In this document: positions 1-6,234 of the stretch, piece after piece
How the letters are laid out: the number at the start of each line of letters is the position of its first letter
Numbering within the stretch: position 1 is the stretch's first letter
Assembly: GCA_963934795.1 (NCBI GenBank)
Contig: CAWWAF010000110.1
Location: forward strand, 1-12,358
Origin: UBA8438 sp963934795
Lineage (GTDB): Bacteria > Acidobacteriota > Vicinamibacteria > Vicinamibacterales > UBA8438
DNA: 12,358 nt
Direction of reading: 5' to 3'
The notes under the pieces: model-generated
Told to the model about the DNA's origin: nothing
The model's database searches: none
What the model saw: only the letters and a program-made list of their open reading frames with translations
Made by a program: the position numbers and the translations under genes

Positions 1-1
1 C

Positions 2-259
2 TGGCGACCGGTCGTGTGTCGCACGCATGGGCCGCCACTGCGCGAGCGCGACGGTGACGTGGCCCATTGTCCGCTGTGTTTCACAGACGCGACGTCGGCC
101 GAAATTGACGCCGCTCGGACCACGCTTGACGTCGCAGACATGGAAGCACCGCTGACCGACCAGGTGGCTCACGAGACGGGCCGGCGCGGCATGACCACCG
201 TGACGTTCGCGATAGCTGATCCGTCGACCGTCCGACGGGCCGGAGCACAGACGGCGTGA
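2..259 (+). CDS. C-terminal part of an unrecognised protein with a possible zinc-ribbon pattern (5' end outside window)
   Basis: The frame is open from the first base of the window to a TGA at 257-259, so the true start may lie upstream; a GTG at 14 is the only early in-window start option. Near the beginning the translation shows Cys-x2-His, then His-Cys-x2-Cys about 14 residues later (residues around CRTH and HCPLC), which would suit a small zinc-binding knuckle. The rest is acidic/polar with no recognisable domain. Third codon positions are mostly G or C, as in the real genes nearby, and the stop overlaps the GTG start of the following membrane protein (GTGA), which supports translational coupling. 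No function is assigned; it may be only the tail of a larger protein. Confidence 0.42.
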   Translation, partial: WRPVVCRTHGPPLRERDGDVAHCPLCFTDATSAEIDAARTTLDVADMEAPLTDQVAHETGRRGMTTVTFAIADPSTVRRAGAQTA

Positions 260-822
260 CCATCCAAGAGTTGCTGCTGCGTGCGGGCCAGTATCCCTGG
301 GCGATCGTGGGTGTCTTCGTGGCCGTCCCGGTCGCGACGTGGGTCATCGGCCGTCTCCACGGCCGCGGGCGGGGCGGGGCGACACCGTGGAAGCACCTCT
401 ACGCGGCCCTCGTGTACATCAGCTGCGTGCCCGGTCTGTTCACGGCGGTGGTGACGGCCTATGCGATCTTCTTTACCTCCACCAATCTGTTGGAGGTCAA
501 CGCGGTCGTGTATCTGTTGCCGACCGTGTCCATGGTCGTGACGCTGGTGCTGCTCCGCCAGAACGTGGACGTCGCCGAGATTCCTGGCTTCCACCGGCTC
601 TCCGGTTTGATGACCCTGATCGGCGTCAGCTTCGCCGTGGCGTTGGCCATTTCAAGGACCCGGGTGTGGCTGTTTTTTGGCGGCTCGATATTTTTGCTGT
701 TCGCGATCGCCGCCGCCGCCTTTGCGTTGATGCGCTGGGGAACTCGCGCAGTGTTTCGCCGTAGTAATGAAAGGAAAGAGCGCGCACCGGACTTTCTGGA
801 TGACGTCCGGCGTCGCCGCTAG
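256..822 (+). CDS. Five-helix integral membrane protein of unknown function
   Basis: A 188-residue protein starting at GTG 256, whose first bases overlap the stop of the upstream ORF. I see five hydrophobic segments, roughly residues 14-33, 49-72, 83-101, 117-133 and 138-160, and a basic C-terminal tail rich in Arg/Lys that is probably cytoplasmic. Two conserved-looking elements stand out: PWKHLYAALVYISCVPGLF at 44-62, running into helix 2, and EIPGFHRLSGLM at 108-119 before helix 4. There are no catalytic residues or ligand motifs I recognise. It precedes the DUF4178/DUF350/SpeE-like run by about 100 bp, so it may share the theme of that locus, but the structured gap between them means they need not be one transcript. 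Function unknown. Confidence 0.8.
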   Translation: MTIQELLLRAGQYPWAIVGVFVAVPVATWVIGRLHGRGRGGATPWKHLYAALVYISCVPGLFTAVVTAYAIFFTSTNLLEVNAVVYLLPTVSMVVTLVLLRQNVDVAEIPGFHRLSGLMTLIGVSFAVALAISRTRVWLFFGGSIFLLFAIAAAAFALMRWGTRAVFRRSNERKERAPDFLDDVRRRR

Positions 823-836
823 CCCCCCTGGGGGCT
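821..836 (+). repeat. GC-rich inverted repeat overlapping the stop codon of the membrane protein gene
   Basis: AGCCCCC (821-827) is followed by CT and then its exact reverse complement GGGGGCT (830-836). In RNA this would be a 6-bp stem with a 4-base loop. It starts inside the TAG stop (820-822). No T-run follows, so it is not a classical intrinsic terminator, though it could slow or protect RNA ends. The next dyad begins at the very next base. Confidence 0.6.
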
Positions 837-856
837 GGTCCGAGAATTTACGGACC
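837..856. promoter_or_regulatory. Perfect 6-8-6 inverted repeat, candidate operator or RNA hairpin (first of a pair)
   Basis: GGTCCG (837-842), an AT-rich eight-base centre AGAATTTA, then CGGACC (851-856) as exact reverse complement. The AT-rich spacer is unusual for this GC-rich window. A second dyad of identical geometry lies with its centre exactly 30 bp downstream, about three helical turns, which suits dimeric regulator sites on nearly the same DNA face. Regulator unknown. Confidence 0.5.
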
Positions 857-866
857 CTATGGTTTC

Positions 867-886
867 CTGCTAGTGTCCTGTAGCAG
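867..886. promoter_or_regulatory. Perfect 6-8-6 inverted repeat, candidate operator or RNA hairpin (second of a pair)
   Basis: CTGCTA (867-872), eight bases, then the exact reverse complement TAGCAG (881-886). It ends 34 bp before the ATG at 921 of the DUF4178-like gene, so it sits where an operator or leader hairpin would control the whole downstream run. The arm sequence differs from the 837-856 dyad, so the two are alike in geometry only. I could not identify a convincing -35/-10 pair around it. Confidence 0.5.
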
Positions 887-920
887 TGATCCAACGAGAC
901 GAGGCGGACGAGAGCATGGC

Positions 921-1466
921 ATGGGTTTAAGAGACCGGCTGTTCGGCAGCAAGACACCAGAGGCGGCGCCGGATCCGCTCGCCGATCTGGTGCTGGAGAA
1001 GCTCAAGGTTGGGTACCTCGTCGACTACGACATGCAAACCTGGCGGGTCACCGCCTACGCGCGCTACACCTTCTCCGGCAAGGACGACAGCGTCGAGGAG
1101 TGGGAGCTGACCGCGGCCGATCAGCAACGATATCTGGAGCTGGCGGATGGGGCCTGGTCGCTCTCCAGGAAGATCGCCATCGGCGACATCTCCGGCGATG
1201 TGCGGCAGCACATTCTTGACCACGAGGACCCGCCCGAGCGCGTCGTGTTCGAGGGCACGGAGTTTCGTCTGGACGCGTCGTACTCCGGGCAGATGGTCGC
1301 CAACGGCACCGGCCCCGGGGCGGACGTGATTCGCTGGGAGTTCGTGGACGGGTCGGAGTCGACGTTTGTCGGTGTCGAGCAGTGGAGTGAGACCGAATTT
1401 GCGGCCGCGGCCGGGTTCGTCGTGGAGGACTATCAGTTTTTCCATATCCTGCCGGGGCAGGTCTAG
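921..1466 (+). CDS. DUF4178-like protein, first gene of the envelope/SpeE-like run
   Basis: A 181-residue soluble protein. I chose ATG 921 (MGLRDRLFGSK...), because a start at GTG 873 would lie inside the inverted repeat at 867-886 and adds a low-quality Arg-rich leader. After a short basic N-terminus, residues about 20-50 read as a small beta-rich domain (LKVGYLVDYDMQTWRVTAY) typical of DUF4178, a family seen beside DUF350 and SpeE-like genes, including Rv2598 near Rv2600-Rv2601. The following acidic segment with WELT and the second beta-rich half (WEFVDGSESTFVGVEQW) fit the same family. The family has no known activity; its constant neighbours suggest a cytoplasmic partner of the membrane components. 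It ends 2 bp before the lipoprotein start, so the two are almost certainly cotranscribed. Confidence 0.75.
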   Translation: MGLRDRLFGSKTPEAAPDPLADLVLEKLKVGYLVDYDMQTWRVTAYARYTFSGKDDSVEEWELTAADQQRYLELADGAWSLSRKIAIGDISGDVRQHILDHEDPPERVVFEGTEFRLDASYSGQMVANGTGPGADVIRWEFVDGSESTFVGVEQWSETEFAAAAGFVVEDYQFFHILPGQV

Positions 1467-1468
1467 AC

Positions 1469-2158
1469 ATGGTCACGAAGACACGCCTTGCCGCGCTGTT
1501 CGGCCCGCTGGTGGTGCTGGCCACGGTAGGGTGCGACACGACGCCGCCGCTGGACCGGCTCCAGGTGGAGCTCGAGCAGTACCCCGAGTATTCGGTCACC
1601 CTGCAGGACATGCGTGAAGACGGGTACTACCATCAGTACGGCGTGGTCATCGGCGAGCCACAGTCCGGCTCAGACGATTTCGTCTTTCGCGATTCAATCC
1701 TCGACTGGCAGGAGGTCGGGCGGGACACCTACGATCAATACCGAGAGCACCTTGGCATGGTGATTCTGTCCAAGGGACCTGACGGCGTGGTCGACCGCAA
1801 CCAGCACCCACCGGGCTACCAGCAGGTGGGCAACGAGCGATACGGTCAATGGCGCAACGACGGAGGCGGGCGATCGTTCTGGGAGTTCTACGGGCAGTAC
1901 GCCCTGTTGAGCCATATGGTCGGCGGCTTCGGCCGTCCCATCTACCGCAATGACTGGGGCGGCTACCAAGCCGCGCGCGGTCGGGGGCAGCCCTACTACG
2001 GGCCCGGCGGCGAATATGGGTCGAACGGGTCCGTGACCAGGCAGACGAACCCAAATTTCTTTCGTCGGCAACAGGCGCGACAGGCCGCGAGTAGCCGGTC
2101 GTTTGGAGACCGGGTCCGTAGCCGCACCTCTGGCGGCACCCGCTTCGGCGGAAAGTAG
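1469..2158 (+). CDS. Probable lipoprotein with Gly/Arg/Ser-rich C-terminus, in the DUF4247/DUF1190-like slot
   Basis: A 229-residue protein starting 2 bp after the DUF4178-like stop. Residues 1-21 form a signal peptide (TKTR basic start, then hydrophobic LAALFGPLVVLATVG) ending at Cys22; the lipobox TVGC is non-ideal because Thr replaces the usual Leu at -3. The mature part is rich in Tyr, Gly and Gln, with a central region (about residues 125-155) containing YGQWRNDGGGRSFWEFYGQY, and a disordered-looking tail with SRSFGDRVRSRTSGGTRFGG. Short secreted or lipid-anchored proteins with Gly/Ser/Arg tails occupy this slot in related operons (DUF4247 in actinobacteria, DUF1190 YjfM in enterobacteria), but I cannot place this sequence in either family with certainty. 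It likely sits in the outer or inner membrane facing the periplasm. Confidence 0.65.
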   Translation: MVTKTRLAALFGPLVVLATVGCDTTPPLDRLQVELEQYPEYSVTLQDMREDGYYHQYGVVIGEPQSGSDDFVFRDSILDWQEVGRDTYDQYREHLGMVILSKGPDGVVDRNQHPPGYQQVGNERYGQWRNDGGGRSFWEFYGQYALLSHMVGGFGRPIYRNDWGGYQAARGRGQPYYGPGGEYGSNGSVTRQTNPNFFRRQQARQAASSRSFGDRVRSRTSGGTRFGGK

Positions 2159-2167
2159 GAGAGCGAC

Positions 2168-3010
2168 ATGTCGGTGGAACAGATCGGGACGGGCTTCATC
2201 TATCTGGCGGTCGTGCTGGGCCTGCTCGTCCTCGGCAAGTGGCTCTACGACGCCCTGCACCGGCGTTTCGTGCTTCGCACCGAGTTGGTCGAGAAGGACA
2301 ACCTGGCGGTCGCCCTCGCCGTGTCTGGCTATTACCTGGGCCTGGTCATCGTGCTGGGCGGTGTCGTCTCTGGGCCGGCGTCCTTCAGCGTGGTCGATGA
2401 TGTCATCGGTCTGGTGATCTTCGGCGTGCTGGGGACGGTGTTGCTCAATCTCTCGGCGTGGGTCAATGACGCCGTGGTCTTCTCGAAGTTCGACAACGAG
2501 CGGGAGATTGTCGAGGACCGCAACGCCGGGATGGGTGCCGTTGAAGCCGGCAACTACGTTGCGGTGGGGCTGATCACGGCCGGCGCGATGTCTGGCGAGG
2601 GGGGCCTCGTGCCGGGTCTGGTGTATTGGTTCGCCGGCCTGGTCGCGTTGATCGTAGCCGGGTTGTTGTACGACAAAATGACGTCGTACGACCTGCACGA
2701 CGAGATAGAGAAGGACAATGCTGCGGTCGGTGTCGCCTTTGCGGGTGTGTTGATCGGGTTCGGGAACATCATTCGCCTGGCCGGAGAGGGCGATTTCGTC
2801 TCCTGGAACCAGAGTCTGACCGAATTCGGCTACTACACGGTCGTCGGGTTGTGCCTGTTACCGCTGGTGCGGCTGTTCGCCGACAAGGTGCTGCTTCCGG
2901 GCGCCAGTCTGAGCGACGAACTCGTAAAAGACCAACCCAACCTTGGCGCCGGCGTCCTCGAGGCCGTGTCGTATGTCGCGGCGTCGATGCTCATCGGACT
3001 CACGCTGTAG
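2168..3010 (+). CDS. DUF350 family membrane protein with four repeat units (YjfL-like)
   Basis: A 280-residue polytopic membrane protein; its ribosome site AGGAGAG overlaps the previous stop and sits 4 bp before ATG 2168. DUF350 units are two-helix modules, and here an acidic motif recurs four times: ELVEKDNLA (39-47), EIVEDRNAG (113-121), EIEKDNAAV (179-187) and ELVKDQPNLG (251-260), each followed by a hydrophobic helix. That implies about eight transmembrane helices, twice the size of the 132-residue E. coli YjfL. The family is found beside PspA-like and SpeE-like genes and its activity is unknown; the repeated charged motif next to helices suggests a channel or a docking surface, which is inference. 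Cotranscribed with the neighbours on both sides. Confidence 0.88.
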   Translation: MSVEQIGTGFIYLAVVLGLLVLGKWLYDALHRRFVLRTELVEKDNLAVALAVSGYYLGLVIVLGGVVSGPASFSVVDDVIGLVIFGVLGTVLLNLSAWVNDAVVFSKFDNEREIVEDRNAGMGAVEAGNYVAVGLITAGAMSGEGGLVPGLVYWFAGLVALIVAGLLYDKMTSYDLHDEIEKDNAAVGVAFAGVLIGFGNIIRLAGEGDFVSWNQSLTEFGYYTVVGLCLLPLVRLFADKVLLPGASLSDELVKDQPNLGAGVLEAVSYVAASMLIGLTL

Positions 3011-3042
3011 GCGCCACGCCCGTGTCCGGGTGCGGCGAACGT

Positions 3043-4623
3043 ATGACAACACCCCCTAGCGCTCGCCAGACTGCCCCCCACGGCTTGGTGCTCAAGGCCT
3101 GCATCTTTATCACCGGTCTGGCCGGGATCGTGGCGGAGTACGTCATGGCCACGCTGGCCAGCTACCTGCTCGGGGATGCGGTGCTGCAGTGGACCCTCAC
3201 GGTGTCCCTGATGCTCTTTGCGATGGGCGTCGGCAGCCGGGTGAGTCGGTTTGTTCGCGGGTCGATGCTCGATGCGTTCGTCGCGGTCGAGCTGTTGCTC
3301 TCGGTGGTGTGCGCCATCAGCGCCACGCTGGCGTACTTTCTGTCCGGGTGGACCACGAACCTGGCCCCCGTCATCTACGGACTCTCGTTCACGATAGGCC
3401 TGCTGATTGGTATCGAGATTCCGCTCGCCACCCGCCTCAACCAGGAGTTCGACGAGTTGCGGGTGAACATCAGCTCCGTGCTTGAGTACGACTACTACGG
3501 CGCGCTGCTGGGCGGCGTGTTGTTCGCCTTCGTCGCGCTGCCGTTCCTGGGGCTCACCTACACGCCGATCGCGGTAGGCGCCCTCAATCTGGTGGTCGCC
3601 GGCGTCCTGTTCGTCCGGCACGGTCGGCTGTTCAGGTGGCGGCGGGGCCTGCGCGTCGCGTTCGGCGGGGTCGCGGCGTTCGTGGTGGTATTGGCGGTGT
3701 TCGCGGAGCCGATCGTGTTGTACGGTGAGCAGCGCAAGTATCGCGACCAGGTCATCCATCAGGAACAGACGCGCTACCAGCGAGTCGTGATGACACGGGC
3801 CCAAGGCCATCACTGGCTCTACCTCGATGGTCACACCCAGTTCAGTTCGTTCGACGAAGAGCGGTATCACGAGCCCCTCGTCCATCCGGCCATGCTCGCG
3901 AGCGCGGCTCGACGCCGTGTGCTGATGCTCGGTGGCGGCGATGGCCTTGCGTTGCGCGAAGTGCTGAAGCACCCGGAGGTGTCTGACGTGACGTTGGTCG
4001 ATATCGACGAGGCGATGACCACGTTGGGGCAGACCCATGAGGTGCTGGTCACGCTGAACCGTGGCGCGTTCGACGACCCCCGCGTGTCGGTGGTGAATCA
4101 GGACGGGTATCGTTACCTGCGTGACGCGGACCGTCGCTTTTGGGACGTGATCCTGGTTGATCTCCCGGACCCGCGCACCATCGATCTGGCGAGGCTCTAC
4201 GGGCGCGAGTTCTACCACTTGGCCTACGAACATCTGTCGCCTGGAGGGGTCGTTGCCACCCAGGCGACGAGCCCGTTCTTTACCCGCCGCGCATTTCTGT
4301 CTGTGAGCGCGACGATGGCGGCGGCCGGCTTGACGACGGCGTCGTATCACAACCATGTGCCCACTATGGGTGAGCTGGGATGGGTGCTGGGAATGCGGGG
4401 CCGCGATGGCACCCGGCCCGTTCCCGAGCGGGACCGGGCCGGGCTCAGGCAGCGGCTCGCTGCGCTCACCTTCGAGACGCTCGACACGAGGTTTGTGAAC
4501 CGCGACGCGATGGTGAGCATGCTGCACTTTGGTAAAGGCTTCGACGACGCGGTCGATGTCAGCGACGAGACCAACTTCGCGATTTTCTACTACTATCGAG
4601 ACGGCGATTGGGAGCTGAACTGA
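3043..4623 (+). CDS. Membrane-anchored spermidine-synthase-like protein (SpeE fold), copy 1
   Basis: A 526-residue two-part protein. I chose ATG 3043; the frame is open upstream but overlaps the DUF350 gene and reads as low-quality Arg-rich sequence. GTG 3022 is an alternative. Residues about 14-226 hold six or seven transmembrane helices, including ASYLLGD and LFAMGVGSR. From about 245 onward comes an aminopropyltransferase-like domain: YHE at 275-277, the AdoMet-type loop GGGDG at 297-301, VDID after the next strand, and VDLPDP at 372-377, whose D373 and D376 match the DxxD pair of spermidine synthases. Classical SpeE has an Asp-Pro-x-Gly-Pro-Gly loop after this pair and a Tyr-rich acceptor site; here the loop reads DPRTIDLARLYG and the later site VPTMGELGW. 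So AdoMet/decarboxylated-AdoMet binding and transfer chemistry are likely, but the amine acceptor is unknown. Rv2601 is a long SpeE in a comparable setting. Confidence 0.88.
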   Translation: MTTPPSARQTAPHGLVLKACIFITGLAGIVAEYVMATLASYLLGDAVLQWTLTVSLMLFAMGVGSRVSRFVRGSMLDAFVAVELLLSVVCAISATLAYFLSGWTTNLAPVIYGLSFTIGLLIGIEIPLATRLNQEFDELRVNISSVLEYDYYGALLGGVLFAFVALPFLGLTYTPIAVGALNLVVAGVLFVRHGRLFRWRRGLRVAFGGVAAFVVVLAVFAEPIVLYGEQRKYRDQVIHQEQTRYQRVVMTRAQGHHWLYLDGHTQFSSFDEERYHEPLVHPAMLASAARRRVLMLGGGDGLALREVLKHPEVSDVTLVDIDEAMTTLGQTHEVLVTLNRGAFDDPRVSVVNQDGYRYLRDADRRFWDVILVDLPDPRTIDLARLYGREFYHLAYEHLSPGGVVATQATSPFFTRRAFLSVSATMAAAGLTTASYHNHVPTMGELGWVLGMRGRDGTRPVPERDRAGLRQRLAALTFETLDTRFVNRDAMVSMLHFGKGFDDAVDVSDETNFAIFYYYRDGDWELN

Positions 4624-5672
4624 CCAACTTCTTCAAGACCAACGTGGCCGAGCCGTTCCTGGCCCTCACGGCCTTCCTGCATCGCGAGAATCTCTTGCGG
4701 TTGATGGGGGTGATCGTGGTGCTGGTCGTGGCCGGCGCCATGGGTCTCACGTATTTCGAAGAAAATCGGCCGTTTCCAGACGCCCTCTGGTGGTCCATTG
4801 TGACCCTCACGACGGTCGGTTTCGGAGACATCTCTCCGTCGACGCTTGGCGGCCGGTTGATCGGGGTGGTCCTGATGTTCTTCGGTATTGGTGTGCTGGG
4901 TATGTTTACGGCCACCATCGCCGGAGTCTTCGTCGAGAAGCGGTTACGAAAGGAGCGGGGAATGGGCTCGTACGACCACCTGACTGATCACATCATTTTG
5001 TGCGGATGGAATGACCGGACGAAGGAAATCCTCAAGGATTTGCGAGCAGATGCGCGTGCGGCGACGGCGCCCATCGTTTTGGTCGCAGACATCGAGGCGA
5101 AACCGGTTGTCGACGAACATCTCAGCTTCGTGAAGGGTGGGCTGACCGAAGAGCATCTGCAGCGGGCCGGTATCGAGCAGGCGGCGACGGTGGTGCTGGT
5201 TGGCGACCGGTCTCTGGAGCGCGTGGCTCGTGATGCCAAGGCCGTGCTGTCGGTGTTGACCGTGGAGAGTCTTAATCCTGCCGTGTATTCCATCGTGGAG
5301 CTCGCCAGTGAAGACAACGTGCGCCATTGTGAGCGCGCTGGCGCCGATGAGATCATCGTGGGAGCCGAGTTCAGTAGCCGGGTCATTTCCACCGCGACGC
5401 TCGACCACGGCATCTCCACGGTGCTCCGGGAATTACTGAGCGCGCAGGTCGGGCACGACCTGATCACGATACCGGTATCCGACGCACTCGCTGAGCGTCC
5501 GTTTTTTGACGTGTTTTGCGACCTGAAGCGCGACCACGGGATGATTGCTATGGCCATCCTCCCTCACGGCGCCACTACCGGAGGAGTGGTCACGAATCCG
5601 GCTGCGGACGCCATCGTCAGGTCAGACGACCGCTTGGTGGTGGTGTCGGCCGGTGAACGCCACGGCTCCTGA
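4608..5672 (+). CDS. MthK-like two-helix potassium channel with RCK (TrkA-N/TrkA-C) regulatory domain
   Basis: About 354 residues, counted from TTG 4608. Two helices (about 33-49 and 84-108) flank a pore loop with the K+ selectivity filter TTVGFGD (68-74). A cytoplasmic RCK domain begins near residue 127 with HIILCGWNDRTKEIL; the CGW variant instead of GxGxxG resembles MthK rather than NAD-binding TrkA. A TrkA-C-like domain follows from about residue 275 (DLITIPV...) to the end. The role is K+ efflux or uptake across the inner membrane gated by a cytoplasmic ligand; the ligand cannot be told from sequence. The start is uncertain: TTG 4608 overlaps the SpeE-like gene by 16 bp, while CTG 4620 has GGAG at an ideal distance and would form a CTGA overlap with its stop. 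Channels of this type recur beside DUF350/SpeE-like genes. Confidence 0.9.
   Translation: MGAELTNFFKTNVAEPFLALTAFLHRENLLRLMGVIVVLVVAGAMGLTYFEENRPFPDALWWSIVTLTTVGFGDISPSTLGGRLIGVVLMFFGIGVLGMFTATIAGVFVEKRLRKERGMGSYDHLTDHIILCGWNDRTKEILKDLRADARAATAPIVLVADIEAKPVVDEHLSFVKGGLTEEHLQRAGIEQAATVVLVGDRSLERVARDAKAVLSVLTVESLNPAVYSIVELASEDNVRHCERAGADEIIVGAEFSSRVISTATLDHGISTVLRELLSAQVGHDLITIPVSDALAERPFFDVFCDLKRDHGMIAMAILPHGATTGGVVTNPAADAIVRSDDRLVVVSAGERHGS
4610..4613 (+). promoter_or_regulatory. GGAG ribosome site inside the SpeE-like gene that favours a CTG start for the channel
   Basis: GGAG lies 6 bp before CTG 4620, whose bases overlap the TGA stop (4621-4623) of the SpeE-like gene. The frame has no ATG near this point. 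TTG 4608 lacks an equally good site. This suggests a rare CTG start with stop-start coupling, but TTG 4608 or GTG 4644 cannot be excluded. Confidence 0.4.
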
Positions 5673-5716
5673 ACCCCGAAACCAGACCACTGAATCCAGC
5701 GCCGAGGGCGGACTGC

Positions 5717-6121
5717 ATGTCACTGTTCAGTCGCGTGAGTCTCCTTCTTCGGCGCGAACTTTCCACGCGGCTAGAGGGCCAGCGTCGCCGCGCCGATCAG
5801 CGCCGGACCGGGCGCCCCGCCGGTTCAGACGCGGATATGGGCCCAGACACCGAGGCCGAGACGGGACCCGGAGACGCGGCTTCGGACGTGGCGCCCCAGA
5901 CCCAAGACCCGACTATAGCGTCGTTCTACGCCAATCTGGAGCTTCCCTACGGGGCCGACGTCGAGGCGGTGCGTGAGGCTCGGCGGCGCCTGCTTCGGCG
6001 ATACCACCCAGACCTGCATTCCTCAGATCCCGAAAAGAAGCGAACCGCCACGCGGGTGGCCCAGGGGCTGAACCGTGCGCACGACGAACTGGTGGGTCGT
6101 CTGGCTCGTAAACAACAGTAG
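5717..6121 (+). CDS. Small J-domain (DnaJ-like) protein with N-terminal amphipathic helix
   Basis: A 134-residue protein starting at ATG 5717, 44 bp after the channel gene. Residues 1-25 form a basic, likely amphipathic helix (MSLFSRVSLLLRRELSTRL); residues 30-66 are a flexible acidic linker; residues about 68-132 are a J-domain, with helix II (VREARRRLLRR), the diagnostic His-Pro-Asp at 97-99 and helix III after it. The HPD loop is needed to stimulate ATP hydrolysis by Hsp70/DnaK, so this should be a working DnaK co-chaperone. There is no Gly/Phe region or zinc centre, so it is a type C J-protein with a specific client. Placement two genes before a PspA/IM30 protein suggests that oligomer as the client, as CDJ2 recruits HSP70B to VIPP1 in chloroplasts. 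The N-terminal helix could bring it to the membrane. Confidence 0.85.
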   Translation: MSLFSRVSLLLRRELSTRLEGQRRRADQRRTGRPAGSDADMGPDTEAETGPGDAASDVAPQTQDPTIASFYANLELPYGADVEAVREARRRLLRRYHPDLHSSDPEKKRTATRVAQGLNRAHDELVGRLARKQQ

Positions 6122-6128
6122 GATCACG

Positions 6129-6149
6129 AGCGGCGGTGCAGTGGCCGCT
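6129..6149 (+). repeat. Inverted repeat in the gap between the J-domain and YbjN-like genes
   Basis: AGCGGC (6129-6134) and GCCGCT (6144-6149) are exact reverse complements around a 9-base loop, starting 8 bp after the J-domain stop. A second small dyad, CGAAA-gata-TTTCG, follows at 6153-6166. No T-run follows either, so neither is a clear intrinsic terminator. The 113-bp gap (6122-6234) is the longest in this run and could hold a promoter for the YbjN-like and pspA genes; I see no convincing promoter boxes. Confidence 0.4.
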
Positions 6150-6217
6150 TGCCGAAAGATATTTCGCCGGCTGGGTGAATAGCCGCGACGGTGGCGACGT
6201 AGATACCAACGAGACGC

Positions 6218-6224
6218 AAGGAGG
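6218..6224 (+). promoter_or_regulatory. Strong ribosome binding site of the YbjN-like gene
   Basis: AAGGAGG, close to a perfect anti-16S match, ends 10 bp before ATG 6235. It is among the strongest sites in the window and fixes the start, since no other in-frame start lies nearby downstream. It suggests efficient, independent translation of this gene. Confidence 0.7.
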
Positions 6225-6234
6225 CGTCGTGTGA

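Noticed and set aside
821..856. Terminator after the five-helix membrane protein
   Set aside because: Two stems are present but no T-run follows either, so I list them as inverted repeats, not as a terminator.
1694..2698. 334-residue open frame on the minus strand
   Set aside because: It crosses the lipoprotein and DUF350 genes in antisense, has shadow-like composition and no ribosome site or motif.
2626..3042. N-terminal extension of the SpeE-like gene inside the DUF350 gene
   Set aside because: The added 139 residues are Arg-rich and overlap a real gene out of frame; paralogue copy 2 has no such extension and ATG 3043 gives matching length.
2833..4527. 564-residue open frame on the minus strand opposite the SpeE-like gene
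   Set aside because: It is His/Arg/Gln-rich with no domain and lies wholly antisense to a well-supported enzyme gene; long antisense frames are expected at this GC content.
6173..6186. Possible sigma-54 promoter (GG-N10-GC) upstream of the YbjN-like and pspA genes
   Set aside because: Only the GG and GC pairs match; the flanking bases do not fit TGGCAC and TTGCA, and no PspF-like activator is seen. The E. coli pspA precedent alone is not enough.
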